Below, one piece after another: positions 1 to 6,623 of a stretch of DNA of 9,767 nt. Within the stretch, counting starts at the first letter, position 1. Each line of letters begins with the position of its first letter. This DNA comes from an uncultured bacterium (GTDB taxonomy: Bacteria > Patescibacteria > JAEDAM01 > Absconditabacterales > Absconditicoccaceae), in assembly GCA_937950065.1 (NCBI GenBank), contig CALFEN010000278.1, forward strand, positions 1 through 9,767, in the 5' to 3' direction. The notes under the pieces were generated by a model. The model did not search any database and was not told the origin of the DNA. It worked only from the letters and a program-made list of their open reading frames with translations. Made by a program: the position numbers and the translations under genes.

Positions 1-723
1 GCTACTATAGATATGTTATGACAAGCCAAAAAGATCATATCCACCAAAGATAAAACTACAATAGTTGGTGGCAAATGACAACAGTCAGCAATAGATTCTA
101 GAGCAAATGAAATCAAAGCTCAAATCTCAAATACTAAATCAGACTATGATAGGGAAAAACTACAAGAAAGACTTGCAAGAATAGCAGGTGGTGTTGCAGT
201 TATCAAGGTATGAGCTGCTACAGAGATGGAAATGAAAAACAAGAAATATAAAATAGAAGACGCTCTAAACGCTACAAGAGCAGCTGTAGAAGAATGAGTA
301 GTCGCATGATGAGGAACTGCATTATTAAAATTAATCCCAGCTCTTGAAAGTCTAAAACTAGACGACAAAGACGAACAGCTTGGTGTAGAGATATTAAAAG
401 ATGCTATTACTTATCCTGCCAGACAAATAGCTCAAAACGCTGGATTTAAATGAGATCTTGTAGTAGAAAAAATCAAAGAATCAAAAGAAGAAAATTTTTG
501 ATTTAACGCCAAAACTGGTGAATACGCAGACCTTATGAAACAATGAGTAATAGATCCAGCTAAAGTTATCAGAGTATGACTACAAGAAGCAGTAAGCGCC
601 GCAGGCATGATCCTTACTACTGACGCTGTAGTAGTAGAAAAACCAAAGAAAGAAGAAGCAGCCCCTGATATGTGATGAATGGGCGGAATGTGAGGCATGT
701 GATGAATGTGAGGTATGATGTAG
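1..723 (+). CDS. groEL: Chaperonin GroEL (Hsp60), C-terminal part, 5' end outside the window
   Basis: The 240 visible codons give the last 45% or so of a GroEL subunit, the ATP-driven cytosolic folding chaperone. Seen directly: the second intermediate and equatorial domains with the family signatures AAVEEGVVAGGGTALL (about residues 92-107 of the fragment), a [22 protein letters not shown] segment, [10 protein letters not shown] near the end, and a Gly-Gly-Met repeat tail. The frame is open only if TGA is read as glycine: I count 16 TGA and 13 GGN glycine codons here, all at positions where GroEL normally has Gly. The stop is TAG at 721-723. A hairpin terminator follows 28 bases later, so this is the last gene of its transcript; a groES upstream would lie outside the window. 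Identification is certain; only the N-terminal half is missing because of the window edge. Confidence 0.98.
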
Positions 724-751
724 TTTTTTACCATAAATATATTTATAAAAG

Positions 752-777
752 CCGTGTTTTAAATACACGGTTTTTTT
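752..777 (+). terminator. Intrinsic terminator of groEL
   Basis: A perfect 6-bp stem CCGTGT/ACACGG (752-757 and 765-770) encloses a 7-base loop and is followed at once by seven T (771-777). It lies 28 bases after the groEL stop and has the standard form of a rho-independent terminator. Confidence 0.9.
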
Positions 778-788
778 GTAAGAAAGAA

Positions 789-820
789 TTACAGGGCTCT
801 TACATATGATCAGTATAAAT
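789..820 (+). promoter_or_regulatory. Possible promoter for the small exported protein
   Basis: A -10-like TATAAAT (814-820) lies 37 bases before the start codon at 858. The best -35 candidate, TTACAG (789-794), is 19 bases away, which is long. A promoter is expected between the groEL terminator and this gene, but the assignment of the boxes is weak. Confidence 0.3.
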
Positions 821-857
821 AGGGTGCAAAAAAATTTATTTTATAAAAAAAATTGCA

Positions 858-1352
858 ATGAAAAAATTAAGTGCCTTTTTGATAGTCGGCGCCCTAGGTT
901 CTGTGGCTGCCATATCATCTTTTAGTTTGGCTTCAGATCTAAATCCACAGTCTTATTGACTGAATGGTAAAGATAACACATCTGTAGTCACCGAGACAAA
1001 CTCAAAGCCTGTTTCCACTCAAACATCAAACAGGAAATTAAATGAGAAAAAGATTCAAAAGATTGAAATTAAATCATATGATGAAATTGTCAGCGACTTG
1101 GAAGATAGTGTAAATTATGATTCCTTGCCAAAAGACCAACAGGAAGATTTGTCAAATGTTATTCAGGAATATGCAAAAAAAATCTCTGAAATTATCAAGG
1201 ATTTTAGCACAGACACAGAAGATCTGACTCAAGACGTGATAAATGCCAAATATCAAAAAACTTTGAATAAATATGTAAAAAAACTACAGGCATACAAAGC
1301 AGATTTAAGTGTCACAAGAACCCCACCCAAAGAAGACATAAGAAAAAAATAA
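858..1352 (+). CDS. Small exported protein with Sec signal peptide, function unknown
   Basis: This 164-residue protein starts MKKLSAFLIVGALGSVAA, a typical Sec signal peptide: two Lys, a hydrophobic core from about residue 4 to 22, then SLA|SD, so signal peptidase I probably cuts after Ala25. There is no lipobox cysteine. After a Ser/Thr/Asn-rich stretch (about 26-60) the rest is highly charged and predicted helical (about 70-155), rich in Lys, Glu, Asp and Gln, with heptad-like spacing of hydrophobic residues. I recognise no family. One TGA (957-959, residue 34, Gly) interrupts the reading frame under the standard code, which would leave only a shorter fragment without the signal peptide. 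The gene is flanked by its own terminator and that of groEL, so it is a single-gene transcript. No Shine-Dalgarno is visible; the leader is A/T only apart from TTGCA. Confidence 0.85.
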
Positions 1353-1358
1353 TTGATT

Positions 1359-1390
1359 AAAGGTTGAGCTATAGACTCAACCTTTTTTTT
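1359..1390 (+). terminator. Intrinsic terminator of the small exported protein gene
   Basis: The stem AGGTTGAG/CTCAACCT (1361-1368 and 1376-1383) is perfect, with a 7-base loop, and can be lengthened by two A-T pairs at its base. It runs into a T tract to 1390 and begins 6-8 bases after the stop codon at 1350-1352. Confidence 0.93.
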
Positions 1391-1411
1391 AAAAAAATTT
1401 TTTAATTATAC

Positions 1412-1439
1412 TTGATTATAGTCATTATTTTTTTATAAT
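1412..1439 (+). promoter_or_regulatory. Sigma70-like promoter for the ASCH-domain gene
   Basis: TTGATT (1412-1417), a 16-base spacer and a consensus TATAAT (1434-1439) lie 30 bases before the ATG at 1470. Transcription would begin near 1446, giving a leader of about 25 bases that contains TTTATCTACAAA (1448-1459). Confidence 0.7.
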
Positions 1440-1469
1440 AATTAGTATTTATCTACAAATCAAATATAT

Positions 1470-1901
1470 ATGGATCATATTGCCATAATGAATAAAAAAC
1501 TACGTCTAATAGACAAAATTCTCACTTGAAAAAAAAGCATAGAAACCAGATGGTATACCAACAAAATCTCTCCTCGGGACAGAATAAGAGAATGAGAAAG
1601 TGTCTATTTCAAAGATAGTTGACAACCAGTCACAGCCAAAGCACGAGTCAAGGAAGTCGTACAGTTTGAAATAAAAAATGCAAATATCGGAGCTATTTTG
1701 AGTCAGTACTGAAATCAAATATGTTTTTCCGAACCGTTGGATAAAGTAAAAGAACGGATACTTACCAAAAATTATGGAATACTTATATTTTTGGAGGATG
1801 CTCAAAAAATTAAACCTTTTGAGATAGATAAAACCTGATTTTGAATTTCTTGTGCGTGGCTCCATACAGACGATATCCAAAAACTTATCAAGAAAATATA
1901 A
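1470..1901 (+). CDS. ASCH-domain (PUA-like) protein
   Basis: A 143-residue single-domain protein. The N-terminal part, HIAIM followed by LIDKILTGKKSIETRWY (about residues 13-29), carries the ASCH signature G-x-K-x-I-E-x-R, with Gly20 encoded by TGA. It is followed by the R-x-x-E-G-E-x-V-Y-F-K-D-S-G-x-P-V-T-A-K-A-x-V strand pattern (about 39-62) typical of this PUA-like beta-barrel fold. ASCH proteins are thought to bind RNA or modified nucleotides; some act as amidohydrolases on modified nucleosides. The exact substrate cannot be told here. ATG 1470 is preferred to the internal ATG at 1488 because DHIAIM belongs to the first conserved strand. The gene has its own promoter (1412-1439), and the next gene starts 106 bases downstream behind a separate promoter. 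Confidence 0.88.
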
Positions 1902-1903
1902 TG

Positions 1904-2000
1904 TTTCTATTTGAATATTTTACTGAAATAATTATAAATTAATAATTTATTACGTTATTTTAAACGCAGAGAAGAGTCTAATTTTATAAATTAAATATTA
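1904..2000 (+). repeat. Intergenic promoter-leader repeat, copy A
   Basis: This stretch, from TTTCTATTTGAAT to TAAATATTA, matches 2853-2950 with only scattered substitutions and small gaps, although the genes on either side are unrelated. It holds a promoter (1911-1938), a short A/T stretch, then an ACGTTATTTTAAACGC segment (1952-1967) that can form a small hairpin (CGTT/AACG), then GAGAAGAGTCTA, and it ends just before the start codon of the hydrolase. Confidence 0.8.
1911..1938 (+). promoter_or_regulatory. Promoter for the RBBP9-like hydrolase (repeat copy A)
   Basis: TTGAAT (1911-1916), a 16-base spacer and TATAAA (1933-1938). Exactly the same boxes and spacing occur in copy B at 2860-2887, which supports both as real promoters. 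The leader to the ATG at 2008 would be about 60 bases. Confidence 0.65.
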
Positions 2001-2007
2001 TCTAAAA

Positions 2008-2583
2008 ATGGATACAAAGAAAAAAGTTTTTATAGTGCATTGATGGTGAGGCAACTCTACTGAACCTTGGTTTGTCCGATTAAAAAATTCTCTGGAACAA
2101 ATGGACTTTGAAGTAAAAATTTTTGATATGCCAAATACTGATGAACCGGAGATAGACACACGAGTAAACTTCCTAAAAAACAACATTTCTGATATAGACA
2201 AAAATACTTATCTAGTTTGACAAAGCGTATGATGTCAAACCATATTGAGATATTTATCCACTCTTGATAATGATATCAAACTTTGATGAGTAGCTTTTGT
2301 GGCCGGCTGGTTTGACTTAATTCCCGGAAGTTGTGAATGAGAAGAAATAGATATAGCCAAACCATGGATAGAAACACCTATTGATCTGGATAAAGCCAAA
2401 ACACATACAGATAACTTTTTCGCTATCTTTAGCGATGACGATTATTATGTTTCTCTTGATAACGAAAAAATATTTAGGGAAAAGCTAAATGCAAAAACTA
2501 TTATAGAAACTTGAAAAGGACATTACTCTCAAGAAGATAATGTCATTGAAATTCCCGTTTTACTCAAACGATTCAAAAAATAA
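2008..2583 (+). CDS. RBBP9/YdeN-family serine hydrolase (alpha/beta fold)
   Basis: A 191-residue cytosolic protein, the usual length for the RBBP9-like Ser_hydrolase family. Seen directly: a first strand KKVFIVHGWGGN (residues 4-16, oxyanion-hole loop), then W21; the nucleophile elbow G-Q-S-V-G-C (71-76, Ser73); the acid loop SDDDYYV (142-148, catalytic Asp probably 144 or 145); and GHYS with catalytic His172. The first and fourth Gly of these motifs are TGA codons, so the catalytic core exists only under code 25. The family holds small esterase-like serine hydrolases whose natural substrates are mostly unknown. The gene is transcribed from a promoter in repeat copy A and is followed by the non-coding stretch 2584-2953; no clear terminator is seen directly after it. 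Confidence 0.9.
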
Positions 2584-2667
2584 GATTTCCTTTTAATCCG
2601 AGAAATATATATGTTTGAGCCATCTTTGCCCCATTGTATTTTTTCTAAACATTAAGCCGAGCTCTCC

Positions 2668-2687
2668 GTAGCGACGGCGTTCGCTAC
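2668..2687. repeat. Palindrome GTAGCGA-N6-TCGCTAC
   Basis: A perfect 7-bp stem with a 6-base loop (CGGCGT). It is GC-rich against an AT-rich background and has no T tract after it, so it is not a standard terminator. Confidence 0.75.
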
Positions 2688-2737
2688 TTAAATACTATTT
2701 TCTCCTCTAAATCAATTGTTGGCGAGTCTATATTTGG

Positions 2738-2750
2738 GTGGCAACGCCAC
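2738..2750. repeat. 13-base hairpin GTGGC-AAC-GCCAC
   Basis: A perfect 5-bp stem with a 3-base loop, followed a few bases later by a T-rich run (2754-2761). It has the same 5-3-5 shape as the hairpins at 2797-2809, 6624-6636 and 6639-6651. Confidence 0.7.
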
Positions 2751-2795
2751 ACTTATTTTTTTATGCTCTTACTTTATAGGCAGTAAAATATTACT

Positions 2796-2810
2796 AGTGC
2801 GGTTCGCACT
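2796..2810. repeat. Hairpin AGTGCG-GTT-CGCACT
   Basis: A perfect 6-bp stem with a 3-base loop; the inner 13 bases (2797-2809) have the same 5-3-5 layout as three other hairpins in the window. No T tract follows. Confidence 0.7.
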
Positions 2811-2852
2811 TGAGTCATGCCAAAAGAACATAAGAAAATAAAAAATTTACTT

Positions 2853-2950
2853 TTTCTATTTGAATATCTTACAAAAATAATTATAAATTATTAATTTATT
2901 TCTACGTCATTTTGAACGTAGCGAAAAATATAATTTATAATTAAATACAA
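2853..2950 (+). repeat. Intergenic promoter-leader repeat, copy B
   Basis: This is the second copy of the element at 1904-2000. It carries the same TTGAAT-N16-TATAAA promoter, the same A/T stretch, and then CTACGT-N8-ACGTAG (2902-2921), a perfect 6-bp hairpin that is a cleaner version of the one in copy A, followed by CGAAAAATATAATTTATAA. It ends 3 bases before the KAP start codon. Confidence 0.8.
2860..2887 (+). promoter_or_regulatory. Promoter for the KAP-rsmI-fkbM run (repeat copy B)
   Basis: TTGAAT (2860-2865), a 16-base spacer and TATAAA (2882-2887). Transcription from here would place the CTACGT/ACGTAG hairpin (2902-2921) in the 5' leader of the KAP message, about 33 bases before the ATG at 2954. 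Confidence 0.65.
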
Positions 2951-2953
2951 TAT

Positions 2954-4162
2954 ATGAAACAAGATTGATTTATAGATATGGATTTTATGGAAGAAACTGA
3001 CAAGATAGAAGACTTGTTAAATATTGATGCTGAAACAGAAAAAATTAAGACAAGATTGCAAAGTCTTAATAAATCATGTATCTATTGATTAATATGACCT
3101 TTTGGTAGCGGTAAAAGTGTGTGCCTAAACAAAGTCAGCAAACAATTCACGACCGCAAAACGAATAACCTTTGATGCTTGGCAATATCCTGAAAGAAAAG
3201 ACTTACGGGAAAATTTCGTTTTGGAAATAGCAAGACAGATAGACAAAGATACTTTTAATGAAACTATAAAAAATATTGATTGAAAACAAAATGATGATAA
3301 AAAAGCATTGGTAAATACTATTTCAGATATTCCTATCCCTTGATTTTCTTGTATAAAAAATTTCAATCATTTCTTAGATACTTCTCCAGCAAAAAGAACT
3401 TTTGAAGTTCAAAACATACTTATAGAAGCTTTTAAAAAAATTAAAGAAGATACAATTTATATAGTTCTTGAAGATATAGACCGTAGCGGAACAGAGTGAG
3501 TATACTTTCTAGAGACCCTCAAAAATTTCCTGGATAAAACATCCAAAGAAAACATTGTAAGCAAAAGGATAATATGTATCTGCCCTATGGATAATGATTC
3601 TTTAGAAAAACAATGGAATAGCTATATCAAATGTATAGAGTATTATGATTTTTTTAAACCAGCTTATAATTGGGAGAAATTTGTAAGAAAAGGTTTTATA
3701 ATAAATAATTACGAAGAAGATTTAAAAAAATTAATTATAGATTGTTGTATTTTTTCATTCCATAGATTAATAGAAAAATATAATATAAGAGAATTGAAGT
3801 TTATCATAAGACATATAAACGAATCTTATAAAAAAAAATTAATAGATCATTCTGATATAAATTGGATAATATACTTTTTTATGAGTTTAATAAGATATGA
3901 AAAAAATATTCAAAGCGTTATTATATCTCCAAAAAATTCAATTGATTTGAATAGCGTTTCGTGGAAAAACCCAAAGACTATATCTTTCAAAGATTTCAGA
4001 TTTTTTATATTTACTGTTTTATTCAATCTTTATTGATCCTCTCATATTTTTGGGTTTAGCATAGACACTGAATTTAATATAAATATATCTGTATGAGAAA
4101 ATCTTGAATTTGTTAATAAAGGAAGTGAAATAAAAATCCCTGCTTACTATTTAGATGATTAA
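2954..4162 (+). CDS. KAP-type P-loop NTPase
   Basis: A 402-residue protein. Seen directly: Walker A G-P-F-G-S-G-K-S at residues 48-55 (Gly48 is TGA); the strand and tryptophan motif ITFDAWQYP (71-79), which is the KAP-family F-x-x-W-x-Y signature; and Walker B with the KAP-type acidic end, IYIVLEDIDRSG (168-179, Asp174, Asp176, Arg177). The remaining 220 residues are mostly helical, rich in Lys, Ile and Asn, and match nothing I recognise. KAP NTPases often carry membrane helices inserted in the P-loop domain; I see none here, so this one is probably cytosolic. Known members occur in membrane-linked signalling and in anti-phage loci; the role here is not shown. Five or more TGA codons split the gene under the standard code. 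It stands first in a run with rsmI (12 bases downstream). Confidence 0.82.
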
Positions 4163-4174
4163 TTTATATACCAC

Positions 4175-4849
4175 ATGCTATACTTTATCCCCACCCCCGT
4201 CTGAAATAAAAACGATATCACACTCAGAGCCCTCGACCTGTTCAAGCAGCTGCAGATTTTCCTTTGTGAAGATACCAGAACCACCAAAAAATTATTGAAT
4301 ATGTATGACATAGATTATCAGGACAAAAACTTCCATAGCCTGACCAGCTTTACTCATCCGGGCAAACTCAATTTTTACGTTGATCTTATAAGAGACAATG
4401 ACGTCGGTGTGGTCAGCGAAAGCGGCACTCCCTGACTCTCAGATCCAGGCAAAGAACTAGTCAGACTTTGCCGAGAAAATGATATTAAATTTGAAGTCCT
4501 GCCTGGCGCCAATGCTTTAGTGCCGTCCGTAGTTTCAGCTTTTTTTGATAGCTCCGAGTTTATATTTCTCGGTTTCCTACCCAAAAAAAAGTGAAAACAA
4601 ACCAAAATGAAATTTATCATCCAGAGTGAAATCCCTGTGTTTATCTATGAATCTGTCTATAGAGTAGAAAAAACTCTGCAAGAAATAAAGAACCTTTGAT
4701 TTGACGGCAAAGTGCTTGTCTGCAGAGAGATTTCCAAAATGTTTGAACAGAAAGTTTGCGACCATATAGACATAGTTTTGGATAAGGTCAAAAAAGGTGA
4801 GATTGTCGCCAAATGAGAGTTTGTTATCTGATTTTACAATACAAAATAA
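4175..4849 (+). CDS. rsmI: 16S rRNA (cytidine-1402-2'-O)-methyltransferase, RsmI-like, short form
   Basis: A 224-residue SAM-dependent tetrapyrrole-methylase-fold enzyme that would methylate the ribose of C1402 in 16S rRNA. Seen directly: N-terminal MLYFIPTPVGNKNDITLRAL (residues 1-20, Gly10 by TGA); CEDTRTTKKLL; SESGTPGLSDPGKE, the family's S-D/E-x-G-T-P-x-x-S-D-P-G motif; LPGANALVPSVVSA; and FLGFLPKKKGKQ. E. coli RsmI has about 286 residues with a small C-terminal domain after the catalytic part; here the protein ends at the catalytic domain, so this C-terminal domain is absent. It is the second gene of the run: 12 bases after the KAP stop, and its stop overlaps the next start (TAATG, 4847-4851). 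No Shine-Dalgarno is visible before ATG 4175. Confidence 0.93.
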
Positions 4850-5487
4850 TGGACAAATACGACAAAGCCCTTTACTACGAAATTTTCACCAATAAGGAAT
4901 ACGCTGTTTTAGATGAAATTTTAAGAAATTCAAAAATAATTTTTGACGTGTGATGATACAAATGATATTTTAGTATGTATGCATTTAGCATCAATCCTGA
5001 TTTACAAATACATTTTTTTGAACCAATTCCAAATTTTTTTGAGCAATCCCGTGAAAATTTAATCAACTTTGATCCACAAATTATCTGGAACAATACCGCG
5101 GTAAGAGCTAATTCCTGAGTCTCTACTGCTTACGTGGAAAAAACAAAATGAATGCAGTCCAGCTTTTTCCGCGACAACTTTATGATTGCAGATGCCGAAG
5201 AAATAGAAGTAAAAGCTATAAATCTGGATAAATATATTTTTGACAATAAAGAATATGAAATAGATCTTTTGAAACTGGACATAGAATGAGGTGAATTTGA
5301 AGTTCTAGCTGACCTCCATAGTTTTGACAAAGTTAAAAATCTGTTTTTGGAATATCATCTGATAGATAGATTTACCCACAAAGATTTACAAAATCTACTT
5401 GATAATTTAAGCAAAAACTATAAAAATATACAAACATTTGACAATAAATATACTGACAAACTAGGCTATATTCTCTGTACTAATTAA
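4849..5487 (+). CDS. FkbM-family SAM-dependent methyltransferase
   Basis: A 212-residue protein with the Methyltransf_21/FkbM layout. Motif I is IIFDVGGYKGYFS (residues 30-42, D-x-G-x-x-x-G, Gly35-Gly36 encoded by TGA TGA); the acidic end of strand 2 is HFFEPIP (Glu58, expected to hold the SAM ribose); and the family marker LLKLDIEGGEFEVL lies at 141-154 (Asp144, Glu146, Gly147 by TGA). FkbM enzymes are O-methyltransferases acting on sugars or hydroxyl groups of secondary metabolites and glycans; the acceptor cannot be read from the sequence. It is translationally coupled to rsmI by a one-base stop/start overlap. The next gene begins 63 bases later behind A/T-rich DNA with no clear terminator. 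A glycan substrate would fit with the glycosyltransferase further downstream, but this is inference. Confidence 0.9.
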
Positions 5488-5550
5488 ACTTATCACTATT
5501 TCAAATTATAGTTAAATAAACAAAATAAATTTTTATCTACAAAAACAACA

Positions 5551-5994
5551 ATGAAAATATACTTATGCTACAAATTTGCTTGAATAGGAAAAGACGTTCT
5601 TTTACAAGAGTTAAACTGAATAAAAAATGTTTTTGATGATTTTTGATTTGAAAGTTTTATATTCTGTTTGGAATATAATTTTAAGCCCGAAACACAAACA
5701 CTTGATGCAAACTTTGTCATAGCCAAAGCAAAGGAAAAAATATCTGAAGCAGACCTCGTTTTGACGTATATAAATTATCCTCAAAAGTCAGAATGAATGC
5801 TTATAGAACAATGAATTGCCTACAGTCTGAATAAAAAAATTGCTGTTTTTGTAAAAAATGAAATAAAGTCCAATTATTTTTTGACCTACTGAACAAATCC
5901 AGATATAATTGAGTATGATGAGTATCCTGATTTTATAAATAAATTAAAAAAATACTTATGAAAATATATCTCTGCTACAAATTTACCTGAATAG
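5551..5994 (+). CDS. Nucleoside 2-deoxyribosyltransferase-like protein, upstream copy (single domain)
   Basis: A 147-residue protein whose first 136 residues are a paralogue of the N-terminal domain of the next gene. The fold looks like the nucleoside-2-deoxyribosyltransferase/SLOG-like group: MKIYLCYKFAG at the first strand, EADLVLTYINY in the middle, and SEGMLIEQGIAYSLNKKIAVF near residues 80-101, where Glu86 sits at the place of the catalytic Glu of deoxyribosyltransferases. The enzymatic role is inferred from fold and motif only. The protein ends with an 11-residue tail (GKYISATNLPE) read in a shifted frame through the start of the next gene, to TAG at 5992-5994; the two genes overlap by 37 bases. 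No chorismate-mutase part follows. The leader contains TTTATCTACAAA (5532-5543), and a weak promoter (TTATCA 5490-5495, TTAAAT 5512-5517) is possible. Confidence 0.75.
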
Positions 5995-6353
5995 AAAAAG
6001 ACATTCTTTTATATGAGTTAAACTGAATAAGAGATGTTTTTGATGATTTTTGATTTGAAAGTTTTATATTCAATCTAGAATACGAAGAAGATACCTTTGA
6101 CCCTAGTTTTGTAGCCGCGAAAATGAAAGAGCAAATAACAGAGTCTGACCTAATCTTGACATATATAAATTATTCTCAAAAGTCCGAATGAATGCTTATA
6201 GAACAATGAATTGCCTACAGTCTGAATAAAAAAATTGCTGTTTTTGTAAAAAGTGAAATAAAGTCCAATTATTTTTTGACTTACTGAACAGATCCGGATA
6301 TAATTGAGTATGATGAGTATCCTGATTTCATAGATAAGTTAAAAAAATATTTA
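5551..6353 (+). repeat. Tandem duplication of the deoxyribosyltransferase-like domain (408 + 396 bases)
   Basis: Copy 1 is 5551-5958 and copy 2 is 5958-6353, head to tail. Similarity is uneven: 67 bases are identical (5791-5857 against 6186-6252), including all silent positions, and another long near-identical block surrounds TTTTTGATGATTTTTGATTT. By contrast the region for residues 39-70 has diverged strongly and differs by four codons in length. Confidence 0.9.
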
Positions 6354-6614
6354 ACTTTAACTATATGAAGGGAAAATATAGACAGTATAGATAATCAAAT
6401 ACTTGAACTTTTGAAACAAAGATTTGAGCGAGTGGATAAAATATGAAAGTACAAAAAATACAAAAAAATTCCTCCACTAGATGAAAGCAGACGAAAGCAG
6501 GTTTTACAGCAAAAAGCAGTTAAAGCAGAGGAATTATGACTTAACCAGGAAATGGTAAAAAACATATGGGATCTTATCCACAGACAGGCGCTAATCCATG
6601 AGGAAAAGTTTTAA
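5958..6614 (+). CDS. Fusion of deoxyribosyltransferase-like domain and chorismate-mutase (AroQ)-like domain
   Basis: A 218-residue two-domain protein. Residues 1-132 are the deoxyribosyltransferase-like domain, with MKIYLCYKFTG, ESDLILTYINY and SEGMLIEQGIA (Glu82 as the likely catalytic Glu). Residues 138-218 fit the all-helical AroQ chorismate mutase (CM_2). Counted against E. coli PheA, Arg138, Arg155, Lys166, Asp175 and Arg178 match Arg11, Arg28, Lys39, Asp48 and Arg51. But Glu52 is replaced by Arg179, Ser84 by Ala211 and Gln88 by Glu215. Mutase activity is therefore uncertain, since Glu52 contacts the substrate in the known enzyme. All nine glycines are TGA codons and none are GGN. The domain boundary lies at LTLTIGREN. 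The next gene starts 59 bases downstream after two small hairpins, and no terminator is present, so cotranscription with the glycosyltransferase is possible. Confidence 0.8.
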
Positions 6615-6623
6615 AAACATAAA

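Larger units (their letters stand above)
2584..2953. other. 370-base non-coding stretch with four small hairpins and a promoter-leader repeat
   Basis: No reading frame of useful length is open on either strand, with or without TGA as a stop. The stretch holds three palindromes (2668-2687, 2738-2750, 2796-2810) that are GC-rich islands in AT-rich DNA, and then repeat copy B (2853-2950) with a promoter and a fourth hairpin. T-rich DNA follows the second palindrome (2754-2761), so this one could act as a weak terminator for the hydrolase. No tRNA-like cloverleaf was found. Confidence 0.7.

Noticed and set aside
144..768. Three minus-strand open frames over the groEL region (144-368, 432-734, 580-768)
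   Set aside because: They are shadows of groEL on the opposite strand; the plus-strand frame is a certain GroEL under code 25, and one of the frames runs across the terminator.
3587..4036. A separate 149-residue plus-strand protein
   Set aside because: It is the stretch of the KAP gene between two TGA codons; with TGA as Gly it is internal to 2954-4162.
5494..5512. Possible terminator hairpin after the FkbM gene (CTAT/ATAG)
   Set aside because: Only a 4-bp A/T-rich stem with no T tract; too weak to call.
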